NCBI GenBank assembly: GCA_004172865.1
Contig: SEBV01000017.1
Location: 1 to 64,000 of the forward strand
Direction of reading: 5' to 3'
From: Gammaproteobacteria bacterium
GTDB lineage: Bacteria; Pseudomonadota; Gammaproteobacteria; Pseudomonadales; Cellvibrionaceae
Length of the DNA: 64,000 nucleotides
Shown one piece after another: positions 16,227-26,847 of this stretch. The notes under the pieces were generated by a model that saw only the letters and a list, made by a program, of their open reading frames with translations, ran no database searches and was not told the origin of the DNA. The first letter of the stretch is position 1. Every line of letters starts with the position of its first letter. The translations under genes were made by a program, and so were the position numbers.

Positions 16227-17185
16227 CAAACGTCCTCCTTGGCCCAACCAAATAAAGCCAACGCAGTGAGCGCGCTTAAACGATGGACAGCGCCAGAGCC
16301 AATTTCAATCGTGGCGCTTGGCAAACGTAATCCAAATTCAATATTTTTGTCTGAAAAATTATTAACCCAATAAACAAGATTAGATAAAGCCAATTCAGTA
16401 TCGCTCACGTTGAGCGCATACCAATCCAGCCAATAATGTTGGCTTTGCAGTGCGCGATAATCTTTTAAATGCATACCTGCGCCGCGAGCATATTGTTTCC
16501 AGGCTATTTGCGAAATTGGAGAACCGGGCTGATAGGTTTGAAAGCCTTGAAATTCATCGCCGCGTTGGGTAGAAAGAAAAATTCCGTCTTCACCCTGCCC
16601 GGCACCGAGGGGCGGTTTTTCGCATTCGATAGCACGAGGAAAAATTAAAGCGCGGTGATCCAATTCAACATAAGCCCATGCGCGAATAAGCCCGAATGGA
16701 AAATAACTTTTTAATACAATGCGTGGCAACTTTAACCAACCACGACGACGGGCTGTGCAACCAACACTTATCGGTAAAGTTTTCCCTGCTTTTAAATCGG
16801 CATAAATGGGAGCGACATCTTCAAGTGTAAACGAAAGACCATGATGATCAGTTTTGTAAGCGGAATGTAAAAGGATATCGAAAGGTGCTATTTCATCAAC
16901 CACCGCATGTTGGGTGGCGTCTGTGGTAAAAGTTAAACCCAATAAATTTTTAAACGCATGAATAACCGAAACAATCATTACGCTCGTTAAAAAAAATGAA
17001 AGTCCCAGAATCAAATTATTTTGATAATTGGTACCGAGCAACCAGATTAACAACACTGTAAATAAAAATGCGACGCCTTGCTTACTGGGAAATACATAAA
17101 TCGTACGATGCTCAAGGACCACCCGGCTTGCACGCGGTGATCGTTTAGCTGCCCAGCGTTGAAAATAGTGTTTGAGTTTCGACAA
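16226..17185 (-). CDS. DUF58 domain protein
   Basis: 319 residues with two N-terminal hydrophobic helices (about 30-75: VAFLFTVLLIWLLGTNYQNN, then ILGLSFFLTSVMIVSVIHAF) and a C-terminal DUF58 region with the signature GAGQGEDGIFLSTQRGDEFQ near 190-210 and ISQIAWKQYARG near 220. DUF58 proteins are related to von Willebrand A domains and occur with MoxR ATPases. It sits between moxR (24 bases upstream) and tgpA (1-base overlap). Confidence 0.92.
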   Translation of the reverse strand: MSKLKHYFQRWAAKRSPRASRVVLEHRTIYVFPSKQGVAFLFTVLLIWLLGTNYQNNLILGLSFFLTSVMIVSVIHAFKNLLGLTFTTDATQHAVVDEIAPFDILLHSAYKTDHHGLSFTLEDVAPIYADLKAGKTLPISVGCTARRRGWLKLPRIVLKSYFPFGLIRAWAYVELDHRALIFPRAIECEKPPLGAGQGEDGIFLSTQRGDEFQGFQTYQPGSPISQIAWKQYARGAGMHLKDYRALQSQHYWLDWYALNVSDTELALSNLVYWVNNFSDKNIEFGLRLPSATIEIGSGAVHRLSALTALALFGWAKEDV

Positions 17186-17209
17186 GAGGGAAATCCTCGC
17201 TTGGAAGAA

Positions 17210-18133
17210 TTAACTTTTCACCACAGGTACTGCAGCTAAAATTTTCCTCACCTGCCCCTCTTGCGCAAGATGTTGGGTAGCACCTTTGAATATAACGCGG
17301 TGCGCAACAACCGATGCAAATAAATATTGCACATCTTCAGGCACAACATAAGCGCGCTCATGAATAAATGTCCAAGTCTTGGCAGCTTTTATTAGGGCCA
17401 TTGCGCCGCGTGGCGAAAGCCCCATCACAATATCATCAGACGTACGTGTGAAATGCACTAATCTTTGCACGTAATCCACTAAGCTATCGGATACTTTTAC
17501 AGCGTTAATGGCGCGTTTTATTTCGGGAATTTTATCGGGCGTTAAACATACACGCAGCTGTGCGAGTTGGTCGCGAGGATCACCGCCTTTGAACAATAGT
17601 ATTTCTGTTTCAGCATCTGGATAACCCAAGCTGATGCGCATTAAGAAACGATCCAACTGCGATTCTGGTAATGGATAAGTGCCTAATTGTGACATTGGAT
17701 TTTGCGTGGCAATTACAAAAAAAGGCTGGGGCAATTCGTAGGTTTTACCTTCATTCGTGACTTGCCGCTCTTCCATTGCTTCTAACAATGCACTTTGGGT
17801 TTTTGGTGTAGTGCGATTAATTTCATCGGCCAATAACACTTGCGTGAAAATTGCGCCTTTATGAAACGTGAACTGTTGTTGCTGCGGATCAAAAATAGAA
17901 AGGCCTAGAATATCGGCGGGCAACATGTCACTGGTAAATTGCACACGGTTGTAAGTCAAACCGAATACTTTAGCGAGCGCATGAGAGAGTGTAGTTTTGC
18001 CCATGCCGGGCAAGTCTTCAATCAGGAGATGTCCGTCGGCCAGAAGACAAGTCAGCGCGAGTTTTATTTTTTCATCTTTACCAAGAAGGACGCGACCGAT
18101 TTCATTGACAAGCACTTCAACAAACTTTCTCAC
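17210..18133 (-). CDS. MoxR-family AAA+ ATPase
   Basis: 307 residues. Walker A is in LIEDLPGMGKTTLSHALAKV, Walker B in VLLADEINRTTPKTQSALLE, sensor region FFVIATQNP, and the typical YPLPESQLDRFLMRISLGYP follows. MoxR ATPases act as chaperones for partner proteins, often with DUF58 and vWA proteins encoded beside them. I place the start at the GTG at 18133 because AAGGAG lies 5 bases before it; the GTG at 18139 would overlap that site. First gene of the operon. Confidence 0.93.
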   Translation of the reverse strand: MRKFVEVLVNEIGRVLLGKDEKIKLALTCLLADGHLLIEDLPGMGKTTLSHALAKVFGLTYNRVQFTSDMLPADILGLSIFDPQQQQFTFHKGAIFTQVLLADEINRTTPKTQSALLEAMEERQVTNEGKTYELPQPFFVIATQNPMSQLGTYPLPESQLDRFLMRISLGYPDAETEILLFKGGDPRDQLAQLRVCLTPDKIPEIKRAINAVKVSDSLVDYVQRLVHFTRTSDDIVMGLSPRGAMALIKAAKTWTFIHERAYVVPEDVQYLFASVVAHRVIFKGATQHLAQEGQVRKILAAVPVVKS

Positions 18134-18213
18134 AGCCACTCCTTTTGTAAATTAATTAGTTATTCATCATCTGCAAAAGTAAAGACTATTTTGTTGGGCT
18201 TCGCAAGCTAAGC

Positions 18214-18265
18214 GCCCACTTACAACGCTAGAATATGGATAAAGTCTCTAACTTTGTAAGCGGGC
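18214..18265. repeat. Imperfect inverted repeat between metZ and moxR
   Basis: GCCCACTTACAA (18214-18225) and TTGTAAGCGGGC (18254-18265) are complementary except for one position, with a 28-base spacer. It follows the metZ stop and precedes moxR. It may stabilise the metZ transcript end or bind a protein; there is no strong T-run. Confidence 0.4.
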
Positions 18266-18297
18266 ACTGAAACGTAAAGTAAATATATTTTTCTATC

Positions 18298-19491
18298 TTA
18301 TAGTGACGACAAACCGCGATCTAAATCGGCAATCAAATCTTTTACTGATTCAAGACCAACAGAAATACGGATTAAATTTTCGGTAATTCCTGCTTCCATT
18401 TTTTGCTCGGACGATAAACGACCGTGAGTGGTCGTTGCAGGATGAACAATCGTAGTTTTTGTATCACCAAGATTTGCAGTGAGTGACATGATGCGCGTTG
18501 CATCAATCACTTTCCATGCAGCTTCACGCGCACCTTTCACACGAAATGATAAAACCCCGCCAAATGCCGATTGCTGTTTTGCCGCCAGTTCATGACCAAC
18601 ATGCGTTGGTAAGCCCGCGTAAAAAACTTTTTCAACCTTGGGATGTGCATGCAACCATTGCGCTAGCTCAAGCGCATTGCGCGAGTGTGCTTCCATACGT
18701 AAACGCAAGGTTTCCAAACCTTTCAAAAATACCCACGCATTAAACGGACTTAAACTTGGGCCAGCGCTTCGAATAAATCCGAGCACTTCGTCCACTAAAA
18801 CTTTTGGCCCAGCTACTACACCGCCGAGGCAACGGCCTTGTCCATCAATATATTTTGTTGCGGAATGCACAATTAAATCTGCACCCAATGCTAACGGGCG
18901 CTGTAATGCAGGCGTGCAGAAACAATTGTCGACAACTAACAACGCATTTCGTGCATGAGTAATGTCCGCGAGGCGCTGAATATCAACGACATCGCACAAT
19001 GGATTCGATGGTGTTTCAACAAAAACAATTTTTGTTGCGGGCGTAAATGCAGCTTCCCACGCGGCGTAATCTGTCGGCGCAACAAACGTTGTTGTTACGC
19101 CAAATTTTTGCATAAATTTGGTAAATAAAACCGTTGTAGTGCCAAACACACTGCGCGAGCAAACAATATGATCGCCAGTTTTTAAAAGCGCGATGCAGGT
19201 GCTTAAAATCGCTGCCATGCCTGATGAAGTACCCACCGCCGATTCTGCGCCTTCAAGTGCAGCAATACGCTCTTCAAACGCGCGTACAGTTGGATTGGTG
19301 TAACGCGAATAAACATTACCTTCTTGCGCACCGGAAAAACGATCTGCCGCTTCTTGCGCACTGCCGAATACATAACTTGATGTTAGGAACAATGCTTCGC
19401 TGTGCTCGCCTTCGTGCGTGCGCACTTGCCCTGCACGCACAGCAAGCGTATCCAATTCGTAATTTAATAATTCTTGTTCGAAATTTTCCAT
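18298..19491 (-). CDS. metZ: O-succinylhomoserine sulfhydrylase
   Basis: PLP enzyme of the Cys/Met metabolism family that makes homocysteine directly from O-succinylhomoserine and sulfide. The PLP lysine is in LIVHSATKYIDGQGRCLGG, and the conserved EERIAALEGAESAVGTSSGM and FVETPSNPLCDVVDI motifs are present. 397 residues is normal. Family members are hard to separate by eye, but the position directly downstream of purF, as in Pseudomonas, and the VHPATTTHGRLSSEQK stretch support MetZ. Cystathionine gamma-synthase is the alternative. Confidence 0.9.
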   Translation of the reverse strand: MENFEQELLNYELDTLAVRAGQVRTHEGEHSEALFLTSSYVFGSAQEAADRFSGAQEGNVYSRYTNPTVRAFEERIAALEGAESAVGTSSGMAAILSTCIALLKTGDHIVCSRSVFGTTTVLFTKFMQKFGVTTTFVAPTDYAAWEAAFTPATKIVFVETPSNPLCDVVDIQRLADITHARNALLVVDNCFCTPALQRPLALGADLIVHSATKYIDGQGRCLGGVVAGPKVLVDEVLGFIRSAGPSLSPFNAWVFLKGLETLRLRMEAHSRNALELAQWLHAHPKVEKVFYAGLPTHVGHELAAKQQSAFGGVLSFRVKGAREAAWKVIDATRIMSLTANLGDTKTTIVHPATTTHGRLSSEQKMEAGITENLIRISVGLESVKDLIADLDRGLSSL

Positions 19492-19539
19492 TTACAAAAC
19501 CTTTTATTGTCTACGGTAAGATGTCCGACAATTGAAAAG

Positions 19540-19576
19540 GGAGTCGTCATCCTCGCGTAGCGGGGATTACGACTCC
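19540..19576. repeat. REP-like 37-base palindromic element between purF and metZ
   Basis: Outer arms GGAGTCGT (19540-19547) and ACGACTCC (19569-19576) are perfect. Inner arms ATCCTCGC and GCGGGGAT pair with one mismatch around a short loop. The GTCATCC...GGGGAT core is like dispersed REP palindromes. On the minus strand it could also work as the purF terminator, followed by a short T-run. I saw no second copy in this window. Confidence 0.55.
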
Positions 19577-19619
19577 TACTTAATACATCATTTATAGAAA
19601 ACTAGACTGGGCTAAAAAA

Positions 19620-21140
19620 TTAACCCATAGCGCCATTATGCAGTCCCATTGGCGATTCCGTTTTGCCCGATTTTTTTCCGGTTTTGGCCGAATCATTACG
19701 TGCAGCGGCCAATTTTGCTAAATATTCTTTAGTAACATCGCCACCAATATATTCACCGGTAAATACTGCGCAATCGAACTCAGTAACCTTATGATTACCC
19801 TCAGTTGATGCTGCAATTAAATCGCCAAGGTCTTGATAAATTAACCAGTCGGCGCCGATCTCTTTGCAAACTTCTTCATCAGTGCGACCGTGGGCAATTA
19901 ATTCCGTTGTGGTTGGCATATCAATGCCGTACACGTTTGGATATTTCACCGCAGGTGCAGCAGAAGCAAAATACACTTTACGTGCACCGGCATCGCGAGC
20001 CATTTGGATAATTTGTTGGCAAGTAGTACCGCGCACAATCGAATCGTCCACTAACAAAACATTTTTGCCTTTAAATTCCAATTCGATGGGGTTTAATTTT
20101 TGACGCACGGATTTTTTACGTTGCTGCTGACCGGGCATAATAAAGGTGCGGCCAATGTAACGATTTTTTACTAGGCCTTCGCGGAATTTTACGCCGAGAC
20201 GCTGCGCAAGCGCCTGCCCTGCCACACGACTTGAATCTGGGATTGGAATCACTACATCAATATCGTGATCTGGTCTTTCGCGTAAAATTTTATCCGCTAA
20301 TTTCTCGCCTTGACGCAAACGCGCTTTGTAAACTGAAATTCCATCCATAATCGAATCAGGGCGTGCAAAATATACGTGTTCAAAAATGCACGGAGCCAAA
20401 CGCGTATTTTCAGCGCATTGACGGCGAAACAACTGCCCTTCTTCAGTAACAAAAATCGCTTCGCCCGGCTCTACGTCATCAATTAAATGAAAGCCCAATA
20501 CATCGAGCGCAACGCTTTCAGAAGCAACCATATATTCGGTGCCGTCTTCAGTTTCGCGCGTGCCATAAACTAACGGGCGAATACCATTAGGATCGCGAAA
20601 CGCAATTAAACCGTAACCCGCAATCAAAGTCACAACGGCATAACCACCGGTGATGCGATTGTGCACGCCTGCTACGGCTGCAAAAATATCATCCGGCGTT
20701 GGTTTTAATTTACCTTGCAACTGCAATTCGTGCGCGAACACGTTAAGTAAAACTTCCGAATCTGAGTCGGTATTTACATGACGCAAATCAGTTTTAAATA
20801 AATCTTCACTCAATTTTTCGGTGTTGGTGAGATTGCCGTTGTGCGCCAGCGCAATTCCGTAGGGAGAATTCACATAAAAAGGTTGCGCCATGGCGGGACC
20901 AGAGCTGCCCGCCGTTGGATAGCGCACGTGGCCAATGCCCATGTTGCCGAGCAAGCGTTGCATATGACGGGTTCTGAATACATCTTGCACCAGACCGTTG
21001 GCTTTTTGCTGTGCCATGCGGCCATCCTGACAAGTCACTATACCGGCAGCATCCTGACCGCGGTGTTGGAGTATGGTTAGTGCATCATACAACTGAACAT
21101 TGACGTCGCGTTTACCGACAATACCTACAATGCCGCACAT
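19620..21140 (-). CDS. purF: Amidophosphoribosyltransferase
   Basis: First committed enzyme of purine synthesis: PRPP plus glutamine to phosphoribosylamine. The Ntn glutaminase domain starts [10 protein letters not shown], with Cys2 as nucleophile and no propeptide, and contains [13 protein letters not shown] and the [13 protein letters not shown] loop. The C-terminal phosphoribosyltransferase domain has the PRPP motif [13 protein letters not shown]. 506 residues matches E. coli (505). The ATG follows AAGGTGAG. It lies downstream of cvpA, the classic cvpA-purF pair. Confidence 0.97.
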   Translation of the reverse strand: MCGIVGIVGKRDVNVQLYDALTILQHRGQDAAGIVTCQDGRMAQQKANGLVQDVFRTRHMQRLLGNMGIGHVRYPTAGSSGPAMAQPFYVNSPYGIALAHNGNLTNTEKLSEDLFKTDLRHVNTDSDSEVLLNVFAHELQLQGKLKPTPDDIFAAVAGVHNRITGGYAVVTLIAGYGLIAFRDPNGIRPLVYGTRETEDGTEYMVASESVALDVLGFHLIDDVEPGEAIFVTEEGQLFRRQCAENTRLAPCIFEHVYFARPDSIMDGISVYKARLRQGEKLADKILRERPDHDIDVVIPIPDSSRVAGQALAQRLGVKFREGLVKNRYIGRTFIMPGQQQRKKSVRQKLNPIELEFKGKNVLLVDDSIVRGTTCQQIIQMARDAGARKVYFASAAPAVKYPNVYGIDMPTTTELIAHGRTDEEVCKEIGADWLIYQDLGDLIAASTEGNHKVTEFDCAVFTGEYIGGDVTKEYLAKLAAARNDSAKTGKKSGKTESPMGLHNGAMG

Positions 21141-21215
21141 ACTTGCTCACCTTTTGTTGAAGAAAATCTGGTTGATAAGGTTAAAAACTAAAACATAATT
21201 ACAAAAATATTCCAC

Positions 21216-21734
21216 TTATACCGCCGTTTTTTCCGGCCGATTTAGCAGACTCAAAACCCAACGCGTAATACCGGCAGTTACATTCTGTACCGCAGCTTCG
21301 TAGGGTGAAAAATAAGGAATTAAACTGGATTCTTGAAACCATGGATCGCTTTTAATCGGTACATATTTAGGTACGTAGATTAAAAAAATCATAACGATAA
21401 AAACGCCGCGCACAAATCCGAATACCGTGCCGAGCAGACGATCTGTACCAGATAAGCCTGTCGCTTTTACAATGAGTCCAATGAAGAAATTTAGCAGAGC
21501 ACCGATCAATAAAACTCCGATAAAAACCAGAATAAATGCAGTGATAGCGCGAAGAGAGGGTGTAGATATTGCGTCGGTTAGGAAAATTTCAAGGCGGCCG
21601 CTAAATACATTGGCAACAATCAAAGCCACAATCCAGATGACAAGCGACAAAGCTTCTTTAATAAATCCGCGTGCGAGGCTGATAACACTTGATAGCGTCA
21701 ATACAATCACTATGGCCCAATCTGCCCAATTCAT
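21216..21734 (-). CDS. cvpA: CvpA family membrane protein
   Basis: 172 residues with four hydrophobic helices (about 3-20, 27-45, 62-88, 103-124). It opens MNWADWAIVIVLTLSSVISL and has the conserved GFIKEALSLVIWIVA. CvpA is named for its need in colicin V production in E. coli; its molecular role is unclear. It precedes purF by 75 bases, as in most gammaproteobacteria. Confidence 0.93.
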   Translation of the reverse strand: MNWADWAIVIVLTLSSVISLARGFIKEALSLVIWIVALIVANVFSGRLEIFLTDAISTPSLRAITAFILVFIGVLLIGALLNFFIGLIVKATGLSGTDRLLGTVFGFVRGVFIVMIFLIYVPKYVPIKSDPWFQESSLIPYFSPYEAAVQNVTAGITRWVLSLLNRPEKTAV

Positions 21735-21849
21735 GCGTCGGATTTCCCCGCTTCATTAAGGACGCGCATTTTAGCAGAGCTGCAACGTATCAAACAGCTC
21801 TTTAAGCATTGGTTTTGAGATTGCTTCAATGATTCTTGATGCACAGATT

Positions 21850-22461
21850 TTATGGCTGAAAACGCATAACCATGGATTTCACCTTCAAGCGCTTATCCAT
21901 TTCCTCTTTCAGCGCCACCGCCTGGTTTTTGTCCAGTTTTGGGCCGATGTAAACGCGGCTGATTGAATTACCGTTGGTCGTGGTGGTACGGACATACGCT
22001 TTTTGACCATCCGCCTGCAAATCATCACGTAGTTTATTCGCCGCTTCTTTGGTCGTGAAACTACCTACCTGTACGACCCAGGCATCTGGTATACCCTGGT
22101 GATTCAACGGCATTGCAGATACTGATGAAACTTGAGTTGCCGATACAGCGGCCACTTTAGTAGAAGCAGACGTTTTCACTGCCGCCACCGAACTACTACT
22201 AGCTGATGATTCCACCGTAGCTTGTTGTTGTGCAGCTTCGGGCGGCACGAACATGGTTTCCGGCGCAGGTGCCGCTTCTATATTAGGTACTGGTTGTGGA
22301 GCCTTAAATTCTTCGGCGACTATATTAGGCCGTGCAGGAACCTGCGATTTAGTGTTGACCTGATATTCCTTTTTTTCTTTAAAAAAGCTCGGTAGCAATA
22401 ACACCGCAATTGCCGCGAGCACTGCAGCACCAATTAGTCGATGTTTTAATGTGTATCTCAC
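21850..22461 (-). CDS. dedD: SPOR-domain protein (DedD-like)
   Basis: 203 residues: one N-terminal membrane anchor (LIGAAVLAAIAVLLLPSFF), a Pro/Ala/Ser-rich periplasmic linker (about 30-130), and a C-terminal SPOR domain (about 127-203: WVVQVGSFTTKEAANKLRDD, then SRVYIGPKLDKNQA). SPOR domains bind denuded peptidoglycan at the septum, so it should be a cell-division accessory protein like DedD. Its start overlaps the folC stop by 4 bases. Confidence 0.9.
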   Translation of the reverse strand: MRYTLKHRLIGAAVLAAIAVLLLPSFFKEKKEYQVNTKSQVPARPNIVAEEFKAPQPVPNIEAAPAPETMFVPPEAAQQQATVESSASSSSVAAVKTSASTKVAAVSATQVSSVSAMPLNHQGIPDAWVVQVGSFTTKEAANKLRDDLQADGQKAYVRTTTTNGNSISRVYIGPKLDKNQAVALKEEMDKRLKVKSMVMRFQP

Positions 22462-23762
22462 AAAGTACCTCGTGAAGCTGATGAATTTGCCTGAATATGA
22501 GCTAAAGCCGCCGCGACCGTGAAGAACGAACCAAATACCAGAATGCGATCTTTCGGATTTGTCACCGCGAGCAACTTGCTTATCAAGATATCAATATCGC
22601 CCGAATCTTCGACTTGCGTATCTAGAGACAACAAATCCTGAGTTAGTGCTGCAATAGTTGCGGCGCGTGGAATATTTTTTAAATCCAGCAAAAACCATTG
22701 ATCAACCAGCGGTGTCAGATTAGCTAAACTGGCGATACGATCTTTGTCGCTCATCATGGCGACTACCGCATAGGTGTTGCCCGATATAGGATCAGCGGCT
22801 AAGCGTGTGGAAAAATATTCAGTTGCAGCGGGATTGTGGGCAACATCCAAAATAAATTCGCGGTCGCAATAAACAATTTTTTGAAAACGCCCCGCCAAAT
22901 TTACATTCGTTAAAGTCGATTCTATTTGTTCAGACGTTAATTCAATGCCCAGCAAATAAATAACTTGTAAGGCCGCTGCCATACTTGGCAAAGGTAAATG
23001 TGGTGCATGCATCTGCGGCAAAGTGATTGAATTGCCGAATGAGCTTTTTCCGCTCCACTGCCAAGTATTTTTCTCGGCAGTAAATAAAAAATCGCTCCCG
23101 ATAAAATGAGCCTGTGTATTTAATTGCGCTGCCAAATCCAAAATCGTTTCCGGCGGGTTTTCATCGGCACAAACAAATACTTGTTGTTCGCGTAAAATTC
23201 CCGCCTTCTCTCGGCCAATTACTTCGCGGTTATCACCAAGCCAATCTTGATGATCAATGGCGATTGAAGTAATAACAGCTATATTTGCATCGATAATATT
23301 TACAGCATCCAGTCGGCCACCAAGACCCACTTCCAGCACAATAAAATCGACATTTTGTTGTTTGAAAATAACGAGCGCTGCCAGGGTTCCATATTCAAAA
23401 TAGGTAAGGCTAATTTCAGCGGCGGAATTTGATATTTCTTCGAAAGCCGCACAAATCATTTCGTCAGCGACTGGTTTGCCATTTATTTGGATGCGCTCAG
23501 CGTAATGCAGTAAATGCGGAGATGTGTAAACGCCAACCGAAAATTCCGCAGCATGCAATAAAGCTGCAGTTGCAGTGACACAAGAACCCTTGCCGTTAGT
23601 GCCTGCAACTGTAATGACTTTCGCGCGCGGCTTTAGCAGATCCAAACGTTCGGCAACTTTGCGAATGCGATCCAAACCAAGATCAATTTCTTTGGGATGG
23701 CTTTGTTCAAGCCATCTCAACCAATCCGCTAATGACCGATCCGTTAAAGAAGAACGTTTCAT
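22458..23762 (-). CDS. folC: Dihydrofolate synthase/folylpolyglutamate synthase
   Basis: Adds glutamate to dihydropteroate and extends the polyglutamate tail of folates. The Mur-ligase-like ATP site is VITVAGTNGKGSCVTATAAL; other motifs are VGVYTSPHLLHYAERIQING (Ser/His folate-binding region), LEVGLGGRLDAVN and FILDVAHNPAATEYFS. 434 residues, normal length. It lies 10 bases after accD and overlaps dedD, as in the accD-folC-dedD cluster. Confidence 0.96.
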   Translation of the reverse strand: MKRSSLTDRSLADWLRWLEQSHPKEIDLGLDRIRKVAERLDLLKPRAKVITVAGTNGKGSCVTATAALLHAAEFSVGVYTSPHLLHYAERIQINGKPVADEMICAAFEEISNSAAEISLTYFEYGTLAALVIFKQQNVDFIVLEVGLGGRLDAVNIIDANIAVITSIAIDHQDWLGDNREVIGREKAGILREQQVFVCADENPPETILDLAAQLNTQAHFIGSDFLFTAEKNTWQWSGKSSFGNSITLPQMHAPHLPLPSMAAALQVIYLLGIELTSEQIESTLTNVNLAGRFQKIVYCDREFILDVAHNPAATEYFSTRLAADPISGNTYAVVAMMSDKDRIASLANLTPLVDQWFLLDLKNIPRAATIAALTQDLLSLDTQVEDSGDIDILISKLLAVTNPKDRILVFGSFFTVAAALAHIQANSSASRGTL

Positions 23763-23772
23763 GACGTGATGA

Positions 23773-24639
23773 TTAGTTCAACACAGGACGATGCGTGAAT
23801 TTTGCGAGCAGAGAAGCAAGTTTGTCACGTATATCGCGACGATGAATAATTAAATCTATAGCGCCATGATCGAGCAAAAATTCTGCGCGTTGAAAACCTT
23901 TCGGTAATTTCTGGCGAATAGTTTGTTCGATAATACCTGGGCCCGCAAAACCGGCACGTGAACCTGGCTCGCAAATATTAAGGTCACCTAGTAACGCAAG
24001 GCTCGCAGAAACACCGCCATAAACTGGATCGGTCATAAAAGAAATATACGGCGTACCTTGCATTTTCAAGCGTTCAATAACTGCAGATGTTTTTGCCATT
24101 TGCATTAACGAAATAAGCGCTTCTTGCATACGCGCACCACCGGTTGCCGAAAAACATACCAGTGGAATATTTTCTTTCAGAGCGATAGTGGCAGCGCGAG
24201 TAAATTTTTCGCCGACGACGTAGCCCATAGAGCCGCCGTGAAATTTAAATTCAAATGCGACCGCAACAACCGGCATACCTTTCAATTCACCGCGCATTGC
24301 TACCAAGGCATCTTTTTCGCCGGTTTCTTTTTGCGCTGCAATTAAACGGTCTTTGTATTTTTTAATATCTTTGAATTTCAACCGGTCGATAGGAACAACA
24401 TCGGTTGCCAACTCAAGGCGATTTTGCGGGTCTAAAAAAATATCCAAACGCTTTCGCGCACCGATGCGCATGTGATGGTCGCACTTGGGGCAGACATCCA
24501 GCGTTTTTTCCAATTCAGGTTTGTATAAAACCGCATCGCACTTAACGCATTTTTCCCACAGACCTTCCGGGACTTTATTAGAGCGCTTAGCTTCAGAGCG
24601 AGCAGCAACACCGGGAATAATTTTTTCTAACCAACTCAT
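23773..24639 (-). CDS. accD: Acetyl-CoA carboxylase carboxyltransferase subunit beta
   Basis: Beta half of the carboxyltransferase that makes malonyl-CoA for fatty-acid synthesis, working with AccA. The N-terminal zinc ribbon has two Cys-x2-Cys pairs, [11 protein letters not shown] and [13 protein letters not shown]. The crotonase-like core shows [19 protein letters not shown] and [19 protein letters not shown]. 288 residues. Follows trpA by 83 bases. Confidence 0.97.
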   Translation of the reverse strand: MSWLEKIIPGVAARSEAKRSNKVPEGLWEKCVKCDAVLYKPELEKTLDVCPKCDHHMRIGARKRLDIFLDPQNRLELATDVVPIDRLKFKDIKKYKDRLIAAQKETGEKDALVAMRGELKGMPVVAVAFEFKFHGGSMGYVVGEKFTRAATIALKENIPLVCFSATGGARMQEALISLMQMAKTSAVIERLKMQGTPYISFMTDPVYGGVSASLALLGDLNICEPGSRAGFAGPGIIEQTIRQKLPKGFQRAEFLLDHGAIDLIIHRRDIRDKLASLLAKFTHRPVLN

Positions 24640-24722
24640 TGTGACATCTCTTTTGGCTTGTTAGTTTTTTACAGGTTAATTTTTAATAATCTGAGCAATA
24701 AATTTGTTGAAATTTATCTCAA

Positions 24723-25532
24723 TTAAAATGAGTCAATTGCAGTGCGAATTCCGCCGATAATTTCACCGACAGCAGCCGCTATAACACTTGCTGGCTGACC
24801 TTCGAGTGAACCCATTTTATCGACCAAGACACTGCCAATAACAACGCCATCTGCTAATTTCGCAACTGCTTTTGCTGTTTCAGGATCTTTAATACCAAAG
24901 CCGACGCACACAGGTAAATCGGTTAGCTGACCGAAGGCAGCAAGTTTGGATTTAACATCATCAATATCCAAATGGCCTGCGCCTGTCACACCTTTTAGGG
25001 AAACGTAATATAAAAAACCACTCGCGTGTTGCGCGATTTTTTGTGCACGTTCCAGTTTGGTTGTTGGTGCCAGCAGGAAAATATTATCCAGGCCCACTGA
25101 ATCCAAAGCATCTTTTAATAGGACAACTTCTTCAGGCGGTAAATCTACAGTTAGCAAACCATCTACACCGGCTTCGGCAGCAGCATTTGCAAATTTTGTG
25201 TAGCCAAAACGTTCAACTGGATTGGCATAACCCATCAATACAATCGGCGTTTTATCGTTGGTTTTACGAAACTCTTTTACCAACTCCAATGTGCCGGTAA
25301 GACTGGTGTTGTGAACCAACGCGCGCTCGTGACCTTTTTGAATCACTGGGCCTTCTGCCATGGGATCAGAGAATGGAACGCCCAGCTCAATCACATCCAC
25401 ACCTTTTGCAACCATTTCATGCATGCTTGGCAAAGTAACTTCTGGTTGCGGATCGCCATTGACGATGTAAGCCACTAAAAGTTTTTTACCCGCAGTTTTT
25501 GCTTCAGCTACGCGCTGCTTAATACGACTCAT
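24723..25532 (-). CDS. trpA: Tryptophan synthase alpha chain
   Basis: Cleaves indole-3-glycerol phosphate to indole, which passes through the tunnel to TrpB. The catalytic Glu is in GVDVIELGVPFSDPMAEGPV, the catalytic Asp in GLLTVDLPPEE, and the phosphate-binding loop in FLYYVSLKGVTGAG and VCVGFGIKDPETA. 269 residues, as usual. It lies 32 bases after trpB, so trpBA is likely one message. Confidence 0.97.
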   Translation of the reverse strand: MSRIKQRVAEAKTAGKKLLVAYIVNGDPQPEVTLPSMHEMVAKGVDVIELGVPFSDPMAEGPVIQKGHERALVHNTSLTGTLELVKEFRKTNDKTPIVLMGYANPVERFGYTKFANAAAEAGVDGLLTVDLPPEEVVLLKDALDSVGLDNIFLLAPTTKLERAQKIAQHASGFLYYVSLKGVTGAGHLDIDDVKSKLAAFGQLTDLPVCVGFGIKDPETAKAVAKLADGVVIGSVLVDKMGSLEGQPASVIAAAVGEIIGGIRTAIDSF

Positions 25533-25564
25533 CGCTACGTTTTTCCTGTCTTTTATTTTTTAAA

Positions 25565-26791
25565 TTAGACGGTGATGCCGTCAATACCAGCAACGGTGTG
25601 AATATCTTTGTCGCCACGGCCGGAAAGATTCACGATGATAATCTGGTCTTTGCTCAAAGTCGGCGCAAGTTTCTCAGCGTAAGCTACCGCATGACTTGAT
25701 TCCAACGCAGGCATGATGCCTTCAGTGAGAGTTAATTTGCGGAAGGCTGCGAGCGCTTCATCGTCATTGATAGCCACATAATTTACGCGACCAATATCTT
25801 TCAACCATGAATGCTCAGGACCAACGCCTGGGTAATCCAAGCCAGCGGAAACCGAATGGGTTTCAATAATTTGACCGTTTTCATCTTCCATTAAATAAGT
25901 GCGATTGCCATGCAAAACGCCGGGAATTCCCACACTCAATGGAGCTGCATGCTTGCCAGTTTCAATGCCTAAACCGCCCGCCTCTACACCGTACATTTTT
26001 ACTGATGTATCGGTTAGGAATGGGTGGAACAAGCCAATTGCATTTGAACCGCCGCCAACACAGGCGATTAGAGCATCTGGCAATTTACCCGCCTGCGCCA
26101 AACATTGGGCACGCGCTTCGCGGCCAATAATAGATTGGAAATCGCGCACTAATTGTGGGTACGGATGCGGACCTGCAGCGGTGCCGATAATGTAGAAAGT
26201 ATCGTCCACATTAGTAGCCCAATCGCGCATGGCTTCGTTCATGGCATCTTTTAAGGTGCGCGAACCTGAAGTCACGGGAAACACTTCAGCACCCAATAAT
26301 TTCATGCGATACACATTGAGTGTTTGACGTTTAATATCGTCAATACCCATATAAACACGGCATTTCAAACCTAAACGTGCAGCAACAGTGGCAGTTGCAA
26401 CGCCGTGTTGACCAGCACCCGTCTCAGCAATTACGCGACTTTTGCCAGTGAACTTGGCTAGTAATGCCTGACCAATAGTGTTGTTAACTTTATGCGCGCC
26501 AGTGTGATTAAGATCTTCACGTTTTAGATAAATTTGCGCACCACCCAATTCGCGAGTCCAACGCTCAGCGAGATACAAAGGTGATGGACGGCCCACGTAA
26601 TGTGCCATGTCTTTATCAAATTCGGCTTGAAATGAGGGATCGTCTTTTAAGCTGAAATAAATAGATTCGAGTTCATCTAATGCATGAACCAAAGTTTCAG
26701 AAACGAAACGACCACCGTAGGGACCGAAGTGGCCTTCGGCATTAGGAAAAGCTTTGTAATCAATAGCGGAATGCTCTGTAGTATCACTCAC
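25565..26791 (-). CDS. trpB: Tryptophan synthase beta chain
   Basis: PLP enzyme joining indole and serine to tryptophan. The PLP lysine is in [20 protein letters not shown], the phosphate loop is [13 protein letters not shown], and the carboxylate-binding [15 protein letters not shown] motif is complete. This is the TrpB1 type that pairs with TrpA. 408 residues. In Pseudomonas trpBA usually sits elsewhere with trpI; here it follows trpF by 56 bases. Confidence 0.97.
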   Translation of the reverse strand: MSDTTEHSAIDYKAFPNAEGHFGPYGGRFVSETLVHALDELESIYFSLKDDPSFQAEFDKDMAHYVGRPSPLYLAERWTRELGGAQIYLKREDLNHTGAHKVNNTIGQALLAKFTGKSRVIAETGAGQHGVATATVAARLGLKCRVYMGIDDIKRQTLNVYRMKLLGAEVFPVTSGSRTLKDAMNEAMRDWATNVDDTFYIIGTAAGPHPYPQLVRDFQSIIGREARAQCLAQAGKLPDALIACVGGGSNAIGLFHPFLTDTSVKMYGVEAGGLGIETGKHAAPLSVGIPGVLHGNRTYLMEDENGQIIETHSVSAGLDYPGVGPEHSWLKDIGRVNYVAINDDEALAAFRKLTLTEGIMPALESSHAVAYAEKLAPTLSKDQIIIVNLSGRGDKDIHTVAGIDGITV

Positions 26792-26847
26792 TGCTTTATC
26801 ACCTTTTCAAGTATTAATTCGTGGCGCGCGGCTTGTATGGTTTCTAA

